Shown: positions 45,401 to 54,919, counted from the first letter of the stretch. The stretch: 64,000 bases of DNA from Rhizobium sp. ARZ01 (GCF_014851675.1 NZ_JACVAE010000001.1:1302001-1366000); one strand, 5' to 3'. Translations and numbers: made by a program. The notes: a model not told the origin generated them from the sequence alone.

Positions 45401-45915
45401 AGCAGATGCTGGAAGAGGCAGTGGCGGAGATTAAGGGCGACGAGGAGATCGTCGATACCGGCTGGTCGCCGCAGATTTCGGTCGGCACGCCGGTCATGAT
45501 TCCGGACGACTACGTGCCCGACCTGCATCTGCGCCTTGGTCTCTATCGCCGGCTTGGCGAGATCAACGATCTGTCGGAGATCGATGCCTTCGGCGCTGAA
45601 TTGATCGACCGATTTGGGCCGCTGCCCATCGAGGTTCAGCATCTTCTGAAGATCGTCTACATCAAGTCGCTCTGTCGCACGGCCAACGTCGAGAAGCTGG
45701 ACGCGGGCCCGAAGGGTGTCGTCATCCAGTTCCGCCACAAGGAGTTCCCGAATCCTGCGGCGCTCGTGGGCTATATTGCCAAGCAAGGCACGCTGGCGAA
45801 GATCCGATCAGATCAAAGCCTGTTCCTGTCGCGCGATTTTCCGACGCCGGAGAAGCGGCTGACGGGGTCTGCGCAACTGATGACTCAACTCGCGGCGCTG
45901 GCGAAACAGGCCTGA
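42409..45915 (+). CDS. mfd: Transcription-repair coupling factor
   Basis: Recognises RNA polymerase stalled at DNA damage, removes it and recruits the UvrABC nuclease. The 1168-aa protein has the UvrB-homologous N-terminus (FGDTLESIRAFDPASQRS), the RNA-polymerase-interacting CarD-like domain (VVHAEHGIGRFVGLRTIE), the translocase motifs VCGDVGFGKTEVALRAAF, VIDEEQHFGVKHKE, SATPIPRTLQLA and GRVGRSKVRAFALL, and the C-terminal TRCF domain. The start ATG overlaps the sdhE stop. uvrA lies 13 kb downstream. It converges with the DsbA-like gene. Confidence 0.97.
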   Translation: MIPGLDTAALATIGQPATIGAVPSGGEPLVLVELARKVGPIAFVMSDGQRIADMEQMLGFHAPDIPVLTLPGWDCLPYDRVSPSADTSARRLSALSALIAHKEKPHPAIVLVTVNAMLQKMAPRKIIGKLGFSARPGNQVRMDDLAARLEQNGFERVATVREVGEYAVRGGILDVFVPGSADPVRLDFFGDTLESIRAFDPASQRSTGQAKSLDLNPMSEVTLTPETISHFRTQYLSLFGAATRDDVLYQAVSEGRRYAGMEHWLPLFYDNLETAFDYLEGFRIVTDHTAREAAAERSKLVRDYYEARLNSASAKGQLAQATPYKPVPPEQIYVDDERFSALLNEHDAIRISPFNEHEGEARRVFPLEARAGARWAKAAKEGETDYDRVNVFDQVVKYIANLRSSGKKVLITGWSEGSLDRLMQVLAEHGLGNVVEVPDLASLRKLKPGEAGSAVLSLENGFEAGDLVFIGEQDILGDRMVRRSRRRKRGADFIAEVAGLDEGSVVVHAEHGIGRFVGLRTIEAAGAPHACLELLYADDAKLFLPVENIDLLSRYGGEGTDAILDKLGGVAWQARKAKLKKRLLEMANGLIQIAAARLVRHAPVLTAQDGTYDEFAARFPYDETDDQANAIDAVREDLAAGRPMDRLVCGDVGFGKTEVALRAAFIAAMNGVQVAVVVPTTLLARQHFKTFSDRFRGLPIRLQQASRLVGSKELALTKKEVADGKTDIVVGTHALLGSSINFANLGLLVIDEEQHFGVKHKERLKELKSDVHVLTLSATPIPRTLQLAMTGVRELSLITTPPVDRMAVRTFISPFDPLVIRETLMREHYRGGQSFYVCPRLSDLAEIQDFLQQDVPELKVAVAHGQMPATELEDIMNAFYDGRYDVLLSTTIVESGLDVPTANTLIVHRADMFGLAQLYQLRGRVGRSKVRAFALLTLPVNKKLTAPAERRLKVLQSLDTLGAGFQLASHDLDIRGAGNLLGEEQSGHIKEVGFELYQQMLEEAVAEIKGDEEIVDTGWSPQISVGTPVMIPDDYVPDLHLRLGLYRRLGEINDLSEIDAFGAELIDRFGPLPIEVQHLLKIVYIKSLCRTANVEKLDAGPKGVVIQFRHKEFPNPAALVGYIAKQGTLAKIRSDQSLFLSRDFPTPEKRLTGSAQLMTQLAALAKQA

Positions 45916-45988
45916 TCGCGTCTTGGCTTGTGAGATTCGGTGATGAAGGCGGGCGGCATGATCCTCGCCTGCCCCTATGACAGCGGCA

Positions 45989-46660
45989 CTAGGACTGAGA
46001 CGATGCCTCGACCCTCTTCAGCGCCACCACCTCGCGCAATGCACCGGCAAGCACATCGCTCGCCTGTGCTCCCATCACCGCATATTTGTTGTCGATGATG
46101 AAACAGGGCACGCCCGTGACACCCATTTCGCGTGCCATGCCGATTTCTTCCTTGACGGAATCGATATCGGCGCCAGCCGAAAAGAGCGCGCAGACGACAG
46201 CGCGATCCATGCCGGACCTTTCGGCGATATCCAGCAGAACGGTGCGGTCGCCAATGTTCCTACCGTCCTCGAAGTAGGCCTTGAACAGGGCGAGTGCGAC
46301 ACTGTTCTGCACCTGCGGTCCTTCGATCATCGCCCAGCGCATCAGGCGATGCGCGTCAAGCGTGTTCGGGCTCAGGCCGATCCGATCAAAGTGAAAATCA
46401 ATACCGTCCTCGTGGCCGAGCCCGGTCAGCATCTGATGCGAGCGTTCGACTGCCGCTTCGCCGCCAAGCTTATCGGCGAGGTGTTTCTTGTGATCGACGC
46501 CCTGCGCCGGCATGTCAGGATTGAGCTGGTAGGGACGGAAGGTGACCGCTACGCTCACCTCGCTGGAAACAGCCTCGATAGCCTGCTCCAGCCTCTTTTT
46601 GCCCAGGTAGCACCACGGACATACAACATCGGAGACGACATCGATCGTTACGGTTTCCAT
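45989..46660 (-). CDS. DsbA-family oxidoreductase, FrnE-like
   Basis: 223-aa thioredoxin-fold protein with an inserted helical domain. The active-site motif VVCPWCYLGKKRLE at 12-25 (Cys14-Pro-Trp-Cys17) and GVTGVPCFIIDNKYAVMGAQ with the cis-proline are those of the FrnE/2-hydroxychromene-2-carboxylate isomerase-like DsbA branch. No signal peptide, so it is cytosolic, unlike true DsbA. Possible roles are disulfide isomerase/reductase under oxidative stress or polyketide-related chemistry. ATG 46660 (METVTIDVV) was chosen over a longer open frame. It lies 116 bp downstream of a solute-binding-protein gene on the same strand. Confidence 0.85.
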   Translation of the reverse strand: METVTIDVVSDVVCPWCYLGKKRLEQAIEAVSSEVSVAVTFRPYQLNPDMPAQGVDHKKHLADKLGGEAAVERSHQMLTGLGHEDGIDFHFDRIGLSPNTLDAHRLMRWAMIEGPQVQNSVALALFKAYFEDGRNIGDRTVLLDIAERSGMDRAVVCALFSAGADIDSVKEEIGMAREMGVTGVPCFIIDNKYAVMGAQASDVLAGALREVVALKRVEASSQS

Positions 46661-46776
46661 TTCCCGTCTGTCCTCTTGCACTACACCTGTCACAGCCCCG
46701 AAATAGTTGCGGCGAGGCTGATCTTCAATGGATACCTGCCAGCTATCGCCAGAATTGGCGATGACATCGACCGCTT

Positions 46777-48588
46777 CTATTGAGCGCGCGCGTCCCACCA
46801 CACAGGAAACTGGTACCCATAGAGCGGCATCGTGTCCGGATGGGAGATGTAGTCGTGCCGCGCCACCCACTGTTGACCGAGATGGTAGAGCGGCAGGACA
46901 TAGTGGTTGGAAAGCAGTATGCGGTCATGGGCGCGCACCGCGGAACGGAAATCCTCGGTACTGCGCGCGTTCAGGATCGCATCCACTAGCCGGTCGACGT
47001 CCGGATCGTTGGCCCCGGCAAAGGCTTCGCTGCCGTCGCGGTCGCGGAAATCGGAGCGCCAGCGCGTCGCCTGTTCGATCCCCGGTGACAGCGACGACGC
47101 ATAAGCTCGGATGATGACGTCATAGTCAAAGCTCTGCGAGCGGCTCTGATACTGCGAATCATCGACCGTGCGGACGGACGCACGAATGCCGAGCGCAGTC
47201 AAAAATCGCTGGTAGGCGAGGGCGAGTTTCTCCTGGTCGGCATTCTGGGTCATGATTTCGAAGGCCAGCGGCCTGCCCGAGGCATCGCTCATCACGCCGT
47301 CCTTGATCGTGTATCCCGCCTCTTTCATCAGCATCACTGCCTGCTTCAGAACCTTGCGGTCGCGGCCGGAGGCATCGGTGACGGGCCAACGATAGCTTCC
47401 GTCCAAAATGGCGGGCTCGATACGGGCGAGCGCTGGTCCCAAAAGTTGCCGCTCGCTGTTATCCGCGGCAACACCGAGGGAGGAGAGTTCGGAATTCTGC
47501 CAGAAGCTCTCCGTCCGTTTATAGGCTCCTTCGAACAGGTTCTTGTTCACCCACTCAAAGTCGAAAACGAGCGACAGTCCATGGCGCAGCCGGACGTCGG
47601 AGAACATGGGGCGGCGGGTATTGAAGACGAAGCCGAGCATGCCGGAGGGAACTTGTGGCTTGAACGTGTCCTTGAGAATGGCTCCGGATGCCACCGCCGG
47701 AAAGTTGTATCCCCGCGCCCATTTCGTCGGATTGCCCTCCTGGAAGACGTCGACGTCGCCCTTCTTGAAAGCCTCGAACAGGGAGTTTTCCTGCAGGAAG
47801 TACTCAACTGTTATCTGATCGTAATTGTCGAAGCCGATCTTCGAGGGAATGTCCTTGCCCCAGTAGTCGGGATTGCGCTCGAAGACGATCTTCTCCCCGG
47901 GCTTCACCTCCTTGATGCGATAGGGGCCAGATCCGAGAGGGAAACTCAGGGTCGTGCGATCAAACCCGTCAATCTCGGTCGCGTGCTTCGGCAATACCGG
48001 AGAAAGGGCAAGCAGCAGCGGCGATTCGCGGTCGGCCTTGTCGTTGAAGGTGAAGCGGACGCTGTTTTCGCCAACCTTTTCCATCTTCTCTACAACATCG
48101 AGCCGGCGGCTGAAGGGGGAGCGCCCCTTGTCGCGCAGGAGTTCGAAGGAAAAAATGACGTCCTCGGCGGTCACCGGCTGTCCGTCCGCCCAGTGCGCCT
48201 TTGGGTTGAGATTGAACTGGATGAAGCTGCGCTCGTCGTCCCACTCGACCGTTTCGGCCAGGAGGCCGTACATGGAGAACGGCTCGTCCCGCGAACGCTG
48301 CATCAATGATTCGATGACGAGATTGCCGAATTCGGGGTCCCACATGCCGCGAGCTGTCGTGCGCATGCTTTTGAGAATGAAGGGGTTGAGATTGTCGAAG
48401 GTGCCGACGACACCGTAGGTGATCTTGCCGCCCTTCTTCACATTCGGATTCACATATGGAAAATGCTTGTAGCCCGGCAGCAAAGCAGGCTCGCCATGCA
48501 TCGCGATCCCGTGCAACGGCGCAGCATTTGCGATGCAAACAGGCTGTATCGCAAGTCCGATGAAAAGCGCTGTCAGTAGAACCCGCAA
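46777..48588 (-). CDS. ABC transporter substrate-binding protein, family 5
   Basis: 603-aa periplasmic binding protein of the oligopeptide/nickel (SBP_bac_5) type. The signal peptide (MRVLLTALFIGLAIQPVCIANA) would be cut near residue 22. The mature start HGIAMHGEPALLPGYKHFPYVNP and GTFDNLNPFILK resemble the YejA group (microcin C/oligopeptide, and murein peptides in some rhizobia). The family signature LNPKAHWADGQPVTAEDVIFSFELL is present in part (AHWADGQPVTAEDV). No permease or ATPase genes flank it, so it is an orphan that must use components encoded elsewhere. Divergent from the IalB-like gene. Confidence 0.88.
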   Translation of the reverse strand: MRVLLTALFIGLAIQPVCIANAAPLHGIAMHGEPALLPGYKHFPYVNPNVKKGGKITYGVVGTFDNLNPFILKSMRTTARGMWDPEFGNLVIESLMQRSRDEPFSMYGLLAETVEWDDERSFIQFNLNPKAHWADGQPVTAEDVIFSFELLRDKGRSPFSRRLDVVEKMEKVGENSVRFTFNDKADRESPLLLALSPVLPKHATEIDGFDRTTLSFPLGSGPYRIKEVKPGEKIVFERNPDYWGKDIPSKIGFDNYDQITVEYFLQENSLFEAFKKGDVDVFQEGNPTKWARGYNFPAVASGAILKDTFKPQVPSGMLGFVFNTRRPMFSDVRLRHGLSLVFDFEWVNKNLFEGAYKRTESFWQNSELSSLGVAADNSERQLLGPALARIEPAILDGSYRWPVTDASGRDRKVLKQAVMLMKEAGYTIKDGVMSDASGRPLAFEIMTQNADQEKLALAYQRFLTALGIRASVRTVDDSQYQSRSQSFDYDVIIRAYASSLSPGIEQATRWRSDFRDRDGSEAFAGANDPDVDRLVDAILNARSTEDFRSAVRAHDRILLSNHYVLPLYHLGQQWVARHDYISHPDTMPLYGYQFPVWWDARAQ

Positions 48589-48857
48589 AATGAATTCCTC
48601 TCAAGGCTGAAGGACGATTCGGCGAGAACTTATATGGTTGCGCCGTGAACGAACATTCTTGCCGCCTATTTTTCAGGGAGTCTGGGCAAAAACGTGAACG
48701 AGAGGCTGGATATCCGTCGCGACGCATTGTAACAGGGGAACCCGAAAAGACGGGTCATGCAAATGCCTCAATTCGCCGACAGGAGAGCGCACAGCTGACC
48801 AGAACATTCCAGGGGCGAACAGCGCTCGGCACCGGTTTTCAGGAGACGGAACTCGTT

Positions 48858-49481
48858 ATGATCTTCAAATCGATCTTTACAAAAAAGACTGTGCTTTCGG
48901 CATTCGCAGTTTCACTTGCTGCTGCCGGTTTGCCTGCCGCTGCCCAGGCGCAGCAAGCCGCAGCGCCGCAGGGCTGGTTCAAGGTCTGCACGAAGCAGGA
49001 AGAAAATGATGTCTGCATCGTTCAGAACCTGCTGACCGCCGGCGGCGGCCAGCTGTTGACGGCTGTTGGCCTGATCACGGTCGAGGGCAAGGTCAACAGG
49101 AAGATCATCCAGGTTTCCGTCCCGAGCGCACGGCTGATTCCCACCGGGGTCGCCATGCAGATCGATGGCGGCAAGCCGCAGAAGATTGACTACGCCATCT
49201 GCATGCCCGACAAGTGCGTGGCAGAGGCGGCGCTCACCGACCAGATGCTGGCGAGCCTGAAGAAGGGTGGCGAAGTCGTCTTCACGTCCGTTAACTTCCA
49301 GCGTACGCCGAACCCGATCAAGATGTCGCTGTCCGGCTTCACCGGCGCTTTCGACGGCGAGCCGATCGAGCAGTCGAAGCTCGAGGAGCGTCAGCGTCTC
49401 TTGCAGGAAGAGATGCAGAAGAAGGCGGACGAAGCTCGAAAGAAGCTCGAAGACGCCCAGAAAGCAGCAAAGAGCCAGTAA
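48858..49481 (+). CDS. Invasion-associated locus B (IalB) family protein
   Basis: 207-aa exported protein. The signal peptide (FKSIFTKKTVLSAFAVSLAA) is cleaved near AQA-QQ, residue ~31. The IalB domain follows, with GWFKVCTKQEENDVCIVQ and CMPDKCVAEAALT, two Cys-containing blocks that may form disulfides. The C-terminal ~45 residues are a charged coiled-coil-like helix (LEERQRLLQEEMQKKADEAR). IalB was named in Bartonella for erythrocyte invasion, but homologues occur in free-living and plant-associated relatives where the role is unknown. ATG 48858 gives the signal peptide at the right place. A strong terminator follows. Confidence 0.88.
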   Translation: MIFKSIFTKKTVLSAFAVSLAAAGLPAAAQAQQAAAPQGWFKVCTKQEENDVCIVQNLLTAGGGQLLTAVGLITVEGKVNRKIIQVSVPSARLIPTGVAMQIDGGKPQKIDYAICMPDKCVAEAALTDQMLASLKKGGEVVFTSVNFQRTPNPIKMSLSGFTGAFDGEPIEQSKLEERQRLLQEEMQKKADEARKKLEDAQKAAKSQ

Positions 49482-49505
49482 CGCTTCGAGGCGTCAAACA
49501 TCATA

Positions 49506-49532
49506 AACCCGGCCATAGCGCCGGGTTTTTTG
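49506..49532 (+). terminator. Terminator of the IalB-like gene
   Basis: AACCCGGC / GCCGGGTT, 8-bp stem with a 6-nt loop, followed by TTTTTTG. Confidence 0.9.
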
Positions 49533-49673
49533 TTCCCGGAGGTTCGGATTGGAACCTAGGAGGCGATGCTTTAACGCACATCGCGACCCAAGGGGATCTG
49601 TTCGTAGCCCTGGCTTTTCAGATTTTGCGCAAATCAGTTCAGTAAAGCTGCCGCCTCTGTGGGGAGGGCATGC

Positions 49674-50009
49674 TTAGTGGACAATGCCGGCGTCCACCTT
49701 CCAGTGGTAGGTGCCCGCGTCATCCGGAACCATGAGCGCTCGCACCTGCGGGTGGCGCAGCGGAGTGCCGCTGTCATCCGGCAGCAGATTCTGCTCGGAG
49801 ACGTAAGCGACATACTCGGTCTCGGCGTTCTCGGCGAAGAGATGATAGAACGGCTGGTCTTTTGACGGGCGGATTTCCGCGGGAATTGAATTCCACCATT
49901 CATCGGTATTGGCAAATTCCGGGTCGACGTCGAAGATCACACCGCGGAACGGATAGACCCGATGGCGAACCACGTCACCAATCCCGAATTTGGCATTCTT
50001 CATTTTCAT
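49674..50009 (-). CDS. hspQ: Heat shock protein HspQ
   Basis: 111-aa HspQ/YccV-like hemimethylated-DNA-binding fold protein. Typical segments are KFGIGDVVRHRVYPFRGVIFD, WWNSIPAEIRPSKDQPFYHL and YVSEQNLLPDDSGTPLRHPQV (quoted in part: SEQNLLPDDSG). In enterics HspQ acts as a specificity factor or delivery aid for Lon protease during heat stress. Two ATGs lie 6 bp apart; the first (50009) is seven bases after GGAAGG and is preferred. Transcribed alone, convergent with IalB. Confidence 0.9.
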   Translation of the reverse strand: MKMKNAKFGIGDVVRHRVYPFRGVIFDVDPEFANTDEWWNSIPAEIRPSKDQPFYHLFAENAETEYVAYVSEQNLLPDDSGTPLRHPQVRALMVPDDAGTYHWKVDAGIVH

Positions 50010-50211
50010 ATTTGGCCTTCCTTTCGAACTGAAATTTGGAAAGGGGCGTGCAAAACGCAAGGCCTTTGCCTTTCGTATACTAAGCCGGACACAAGATCCG
50101 GTGATTGATTTTGCACTGCACAAATTAGAGCATAGAACACGACCAATTGATATTGGCCTTTAGCCCAATATCACGCCTTCCTAATGTGACTGCGGCAGAC
50201 GAGACCCAAAG

Positions 50212-50236
50212 AAAAACCCGGCATCGCTGCCGGGTT
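50212..50236 (-). terminator. Terminator of glnA
   Basis: On the minus strand AACCCGGCA / TGCCGGGTT, 9-bp stem with GCGA tetraloop, followed by TTTC. It begins 25 bp past the glnA stop. Confidence 0.85.
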
Positions 50237-50260
50237 CCGTCGTTTGGCGAGGGCAGTGCC

Positions 50261-51670
50261 TCAGGCCGAGTAGTACATGTCGAATTCGACCGGGTGCGGG
50301 GTCATCTCGTAGCGCATGACCTCTGCCATCTTCAGTTCGATGTAGGCGTCGATCTGGTCGTCGTCGAAGACACCGCCGGCCGTCAGGAACTTGCGATCCT
50401 TGTCGAGGCTTTCCAGTGCTTCGCGCAAGCTGCCGCAGACGGTCGGGATCTTCTTGAGTTCCTTCGGCGGCAGGTCGTAAAGATCCTTGTCCATGGCCTT
50501 GCCGGGATGGATCTTGTTCTTGATGCCGTCGAGGCCTGCCATCAGCATGGCGGCGAAGCCGAGGTACGGGTTGCCGAGCGGGTCGGGGAAGCGGACCTCG
50601 ACGCGCTTGGACTTCGGGCCGGTGCCGAACGGAATGCGGCACGATGCCGAGCGGTTGCGTGCGGAGTAGGCAAGCAGGACCGGAGCCTCATAGCCCGGGA
50701 CGAGACGCTTGTAGGAGTTCGTCGTCGGGTTGGTGAAGGCGTTGATCGCCTTGGCGTGCTTGATGATGCCACCGATGTAGTAGAGGCAGGACTCAGAGAG
50801 ACCAGCATACTCGTCGCCAGCGAACGTCGGCTTACCGTCCTTCCAGATCGACTGGTGCACGTGCATGCCCGAGCCGTTGTCGCCGAAAATCGGCTTCGGC
50901 ATGAATGTTGCCGTCTTGCCATAGGCGTTGGCGACCTGATGGACGACGTACTTGTAGATCTGCATTTTGTCGGCGTTGCGCACCAGCGTGTCGAACTTGA
51001 CGCCAAGTTCGTGCTGCGCGGCAGCCACTTCATGGTGCTGCTTCTCGACGACGACGCCCATTTCAGCCATGACGGTCAGCATTTCGGAGCGCATGTCCTG
51101 GCAGCTGTCGATCGGCGGGACCGGGAAGTAGCCGCCTTTGACGCGCGGACGGTGGCCGAGGTTGCCGGTCTCATAGTCGGTGTCGTCGTTTGACGGCAGT
51201 TCCGTGGAATCGAGCTTGAAGCCGGTGTTGTAGGGGTCAGCCTTGTACTTGACGTCGTCGAAAACGAAGAACTCCGGTTCGGGGCCGACGAAGATGGTGT
51301 CGCCGATGCCGGAGGCCTTCAGGTAGGCTTCGGCCTTCTTGGCGATGCCGCGCGGATCGCGGTTGTAGGATTCACCCGAGACGGGATCCAGGATGTCACA
51401 GAAGATGACCATCGTGGACTGGGCGAAGAAGGGGTCCATGTGGACGGTTGCCGGATCCGGCATCAGCACCATGTCCGACTCGTTGATGGCCTTCCAGCCG
51501 CCGATCGATGAACCGTCGAACATCACGCCGTCGGCGAACATGTCCTCGTCGACGCAGCCAACGTCCATCGTCACGTGCTGCAGCTTGCCCTTCACGTCGG
51601 TAAAGCGCAGGTCGACGAACTTAACGTCGTTTTCCTTGATTTGCTTCAGAATATCATTGGCAGTCGTCAT
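50261..51670 (-). CDS. glnA: Glutamine synthetase, type I
   Basis: ATP-dependent formation of glutamine from glutamate and ammonium; the main nitrogen-assimilation enzyme. The 469-aa GSI-beta protein shows [15 protein letters not shown], the metal site [22 protein letters not shown] and [14 protein letters not shown], and the adenylylation loop [12 protein letters not shown] whose Tyr (about residue 398) is the GlnE target. It lies 69 bp downstream of glnB, with a small hairpin between them that may lower the read-through. Co-transcription from the glnB sigma-54 promoter is likely. Confidence 0.97.
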   Translation of the reverse strand: MTTANDILKQIKENDVKFVDLRFTDVKGKLQHVTMDVGCVDEDMFADGVMFDGSSIGGWKAINESDMVLMPDPATVHMDPFFAQSTMVIFCDILDPVSGESYNRDPRGIAKKAEAYLKASGIGDTIFVGPEPEFFVFDDVKYKADPYNTGFKLDSTELPSNDDTDYETGNLGHRPRVKGGYFPVPPIDSCQDMRSEMLTVMAEMGVVVEKQHHEVAAAQHELGVKFDTLVRNADKMQIYKYVVHQVANAYGKTATFMPKPIFGDNGSGMHVHQSIWKDGKPTFAGDEYAGLSESCLYYIGGIIKHAKAINAFTNPTTNSYKRLVPGYEAPVLLAYSARNRSASCRIPFGTGPKSKRVEVRFPDPLGNPYLGFAAMLMAGLDGIKNKIHPGKAMDKDLYDLPPKELKKIPTVCGSLREALESLDKDRKFLTAGGVFDDDQIDAYIELKMAEVMRYEMTPHPVEFDMYYSA

Positions 51671-51705
51671 ATTTTGAAAGTTCCTGTGTGAGATGACGAG
51701 GTGAA

Positions 51706-51726
51706 ACCTTGGCCGAACGGCCAGGT
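51706..51726 (-). other. Hairpin between glnB and glnA
   Basis: ACCTTGGCC / GGCCAGGT with one bulged base and a GAAC loop lies in the 69-bp glnB-glnA gap. It could act as a partial terminator or an mRNA-processing site that sets the ratio of the two products. Confidence 0.4.
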
Positions 51727-51739
51727 GGATGGGATGGGG

Positions 51740-52258
<519 letters not shown>

Positions 52259-52431
52259 TCACCTGCCTAAATTTGCGTCGTACTGGCGCTGAATTCGGGT
52301 CGACTGGGTCGCTAGACGTCATCGGCATCTTCCGCTGCCGCTATAATGAGCACACGAGCTGTGCAGATGCCTATTGATTGCGCATTGAAAATGCTGTGGC
52401 ACGGTTTGCGATTTGCGGGCATTGTCAGTGC

Positions 52432-53913
52432 ATGCACATTGACCTTGAGACACTCGTTGTCACGCCCGCCGAAATGGACGGCATCGACCAGGCGGCTGCG
52501 GACAGCGGCATTGACAGCTTCGCGTTGATGGAGCGGGCCGGCCAGGCCGTGGCTGCGGCGGCCTTGCGGCACTATCCCGCCGCATTGCGCTTTGTGGTTC
52601 TTGCCGGGCCGGGCAACAACGGTGGCGACGGTTATGTGGCCGCGCGCGCGCTCGCCGCGTCCGGATGCGTTGTCGAATTGTTTGCTTTCGGATCTCCATC
52701 GGCCCAGGGAGAGGCCGGCAAGGCGAGGAAGCGCTACCTGGGGGCCGTTCGGCCGCTATCGGACTTCATGCCACGGGTGGGTGACGTCGTCGTCGATGCT
52801 CTTTTCGGCGCAGGGCTATCGCGTAACCTCGACGGTGAAGTCTGCGCGATTATCGAGCAGGTCAATGGACTCGCGATCCCGGTCGTGGCCATTGATCTTC
52901 CTTCCGGCGTGGATGGTCGCACGGGGGAGGTACGAGGCGCGGCACTGCAGGCTACCCGCACGATCACGTTCATGTGCCGGAAGCCTGGACACCTGCTGAT
53001 GCCAGGGCGAGCGCTGTGCGGGGCCACCGAAGCTTTTGATATCGGCATTCCCGCCCGGATCGTATCGATGGCGTCCCACCACCTGCGCGTCAACGGGCCA
53101 GCTCTCTGGCGAATGAGCCTGCCGCATGCCGGGGCGGGTGCCCATAAATATGACCACGGCCATCTCGCGGTATTCTCCGGCGGGAGGCTCGCAACGGGCG
53201 CGGCGCGTTTGTCTGCCGTCGCCGGCTTGAAAGTCGGGGCAGGGTTGGTGACGTTGCTTTCACCAGCCGAGGCCGCTGGAGAGAATGCGACCCATTTGAC
53301 TGCAGTCATGCTTCGGCAGATCGACAATGTGGAGGCGTTGAAGACGCTGCTCGCCGATCCGCGGCTTTCGGCCTTCATTCTTGGTCCCGGCTTTGGCGAC
53401 TTGGCCCGGGCGCGCGACTACGTAATGGCACTTCGCGAACGTCCGCTGCTGCTGGATGCGGACGGTATTACGGCCTTTCGTGACAGGCCGCAGGAGCTTT
53501 TCGATGCTTTCGCAGGTGGGGCGACCCATCTCGTGCTTACGCCACACGACGGCGAGTTCGCGCGCATTTTTCCGGATGTTGCCGCCGACACCGCGTTGTC
53601 GAAGGTGGAACGGGCGAGACAGGCCGCCAGACGCAGCCACGCCGTGATTGTCCTTAAAGGTGCCGACACCGTCATCGCAGCACCGGATGGCCGTGCCCTT
53701 ATCAACGTCAATGCGCCACCCTCGCTGGCAACGGCTGGCTCCGGCGATGTGCTCTCTGGCATCATCGGTGCCCATCTGGCGCAGGGCATGCCGGCCTTCG
53801 AAGCTGCAGCTGCCGGTGTCTGGCGCCACGGCGAGGCGGGCCGGCGCGCCGGCAACGGGTCGACGGCGGAAAACCTCATCAATTTCCTGAATGGCTTCGA
53901 TCAAATCAAATGA
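52432..53913 (+). CDS. nnr: Bifunctional NAD(P)H-hydrate epimerase / ADP-dependent dehydratase
   Basis: Repairs hydrated, inactive NADHX and NADPHX. The 493-aa protein fuses an N-terminal YjeF-type epimerase (about 1-215; DSFALMERAG, GPGNNGGDGYVAA, DALFGAGLSR, AIDLPSGVDGRTG) to a C-terminal ribokinase-like dehydratase (about 230-490; VLTPHDGEFARIFP, VLKGADTVIAAPDG and SGDVLSGIIGA). ATG 52432 (MHIDLETL) fits the family; the frame opens a little earlier. Neighbourhood with glnB is common in rhizobia, but no functional link is implied. An EamA-type gene follows 62 bp downstream. Confidence 0.93.
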   Translation: MHIDLETLVVTPAEMDGIDQAAADSGIDSFALMERAGQAVAAAALRHYPAALRFVVLAGPGNNGGDGYVAARALAASGCVVELFAFGSPSAQGEAGKARKRYLGAVRPLSDFMPRVGDVVVDALFGAGLSRNLDGEVCAIIEQVNGLAIPVVAIDLPSGVDGRTGEVRGAALQATRTITFMCRKPGHLLMPGRALCGATEAFDIGIPARIVSMASHHLRVNGPALWRMSLPHAGAGAHKYDHGHLAVFSGGRLATGAARLSAVAGLKVGAGLVTLLSPAEAAGENATHLTAVMLRQIDNVEALKTLLADPRLSAFILGPGFGDLARARDYVMALRERPLLLDADGITAFRDRPQELFDAFAGGATHLVLTPHDGEFARIFPDVAADTALSKVERARQAARRSHAVIVLKGADTVIAAPDGRALINVNAPPSLATAGSGDVLSGIIGAHLAQGMPAFEAAAAGVWRHGEAGRRAGNGSTAENLINFLNGFDQIK

Positions 53914-53975
53914 CTTGGATGCGGATCGGCCTTCGATAAAACTTTGCGAATCAAAGCATTTGGGAAACCGGTTTC

Positions 53976-54866
53976 ATGGGCCTGATCGATATCGCTCTCC
54001 TCGTGCTCGTGGCCGCTGTCTGGGGCTTCAATTTCGTCGTCATCAAGATCGGCATCGCCAATTTCCCGCCGATCCTCTTTTCGGCGCTGCGCTTCCTCTT
54101 CGCCGCCCTGCCGCTCGTCTTTTTCCTGCCGCGACCGGCGGTATCCTGGCGGCTCATTCTGGGTATCGGCCTCGTACTGGGCGTGGTGAAATTCAGTTTC
54201 CTGTTCATCGGCATGGATGTCGGTCTTTCGGCCGGCCTTGCCTCGCTGCTGCTGCAATCGCAGGCCTTCTTCACCGTCATCCTGGCAGCACTGATCTACA
54301 GAGACCGGCCACGGCCGGTCCAGGTGTCCGGCATCCTGGTCGCCTTTGCCGGCATGGCCGTGATCGCGACCACCGTCGATGGCGGCTTCACCTTTGCGGG
54401 CCTTGCCCTCGTGCTTGCCGCAGGCCTTGCCTGGGCCTGCGCAAATCTGCTGATGAAGAAGGTCGGCAGCGTCGACATGCTCTCGCTGATGGTGTGGGTA
54501 AGCCTGGTTCCGCCAATTCCCCTTGCGATCATCTCGCTTGCGACTGAGGGTTTGGACCGAGACCTCGCGGCGCTACAAGCCCTCTCGTGGCAAGGGCTGG
54601 GGGCGGTTGCCTATATCGCCTACGTCGCGACGATCTTCGGCTTTGGGGTCTGGGGTTACATGATCCGAAAACACGGTGTCTCGACAGTGGCGCCGTTCTC
54701 ACTGCTTGTCCCAGTCTTCGGTATGAGCTCATCAGCGCTGGTACTCGGCGAGAGCTTCGGCCCGATCCGGCTCGCTAGCGCGGTCTGCGTCGTCTGCGGG
54801 CTCGTCCTCACGGCGCTCGGACCGCGCCTCATCGACCGAACCCGCCGTCCGATTTCCGCTGCCTAA
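53976..54866 (+). CDS. EamA/DMT-family transporter
   Basis: 296-aa inner-membrane protein with about ten transmembrane helices in two EamA repeats (about 5-135 and 145-285). The first begins LVLVAAVWGFNFVVIKIG; the second ends in the LVPVFGMSSSALVLGE segment typical of the RhaT/EamA branch. Family members export amino acids or other metabolites, often cysteine pathway or threonine/homoserine products; the substrate here is not known. ATG 53976 is the only reasonable start. It may be co-transcribed with nnr. Converges with the DUF72 gene. Confidence 0.88.
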   Translation: MGLIDIALLVLVAAVWGFNFVVIKIGIANFPPILFSALRFLFAALPLVFFLPRPAVSWRLILGIGLVLGVVKFSFLFIGMDVGLSAGLASLLLQSQAFFTVILAALIYRDRPRPVQVSGILVAFAGMAVIATTVDGGFTFAGLALVLAAGLAWACANLLMKKVGSVDMLSLMVWVSLVPPIPLAIISLATEGLDRDLAALQALSWQGLGAVAYIAYVATIFGFGVWGYMIRKHGVSTVAPFSLLVPVFGMSSSALVLGESFGPIRLASAVCVVCGLVLTALGPRLIDRTRRPISAA

Positions 54867-54919
54867 CACACATCGCGCGTGTCTGATCTGGCGCGAGCGC
54901 CGTCCGCTCGCCGATATGC

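Noticed and set aside
43426..45786. Very long open frame (786 codons) antisense to mfd, and similar long antisense frames opposite gor, hom, recG, glmS and gyrA
   Set aside because: High GC gives long frames in the shadow of real genes. The sense strand encodes complete known proteins, and the antisense translations are rich in Arg, Asp, His and Leu with no family motifs.
50010..50210. Heat-shock sigma factor (RpoH) promoter before hspQ
   Set aside because: CTTGTG and CTTGCG hexamers exist on the minus strand, but no matching -10 element lies at a suitable distance.
52397..52410. TGGCAC followed by TTGC upstream of nnr, resembling a sigma-54 promoter
   Set aside because: The spacing is GG-N8-GC, not the required N10.
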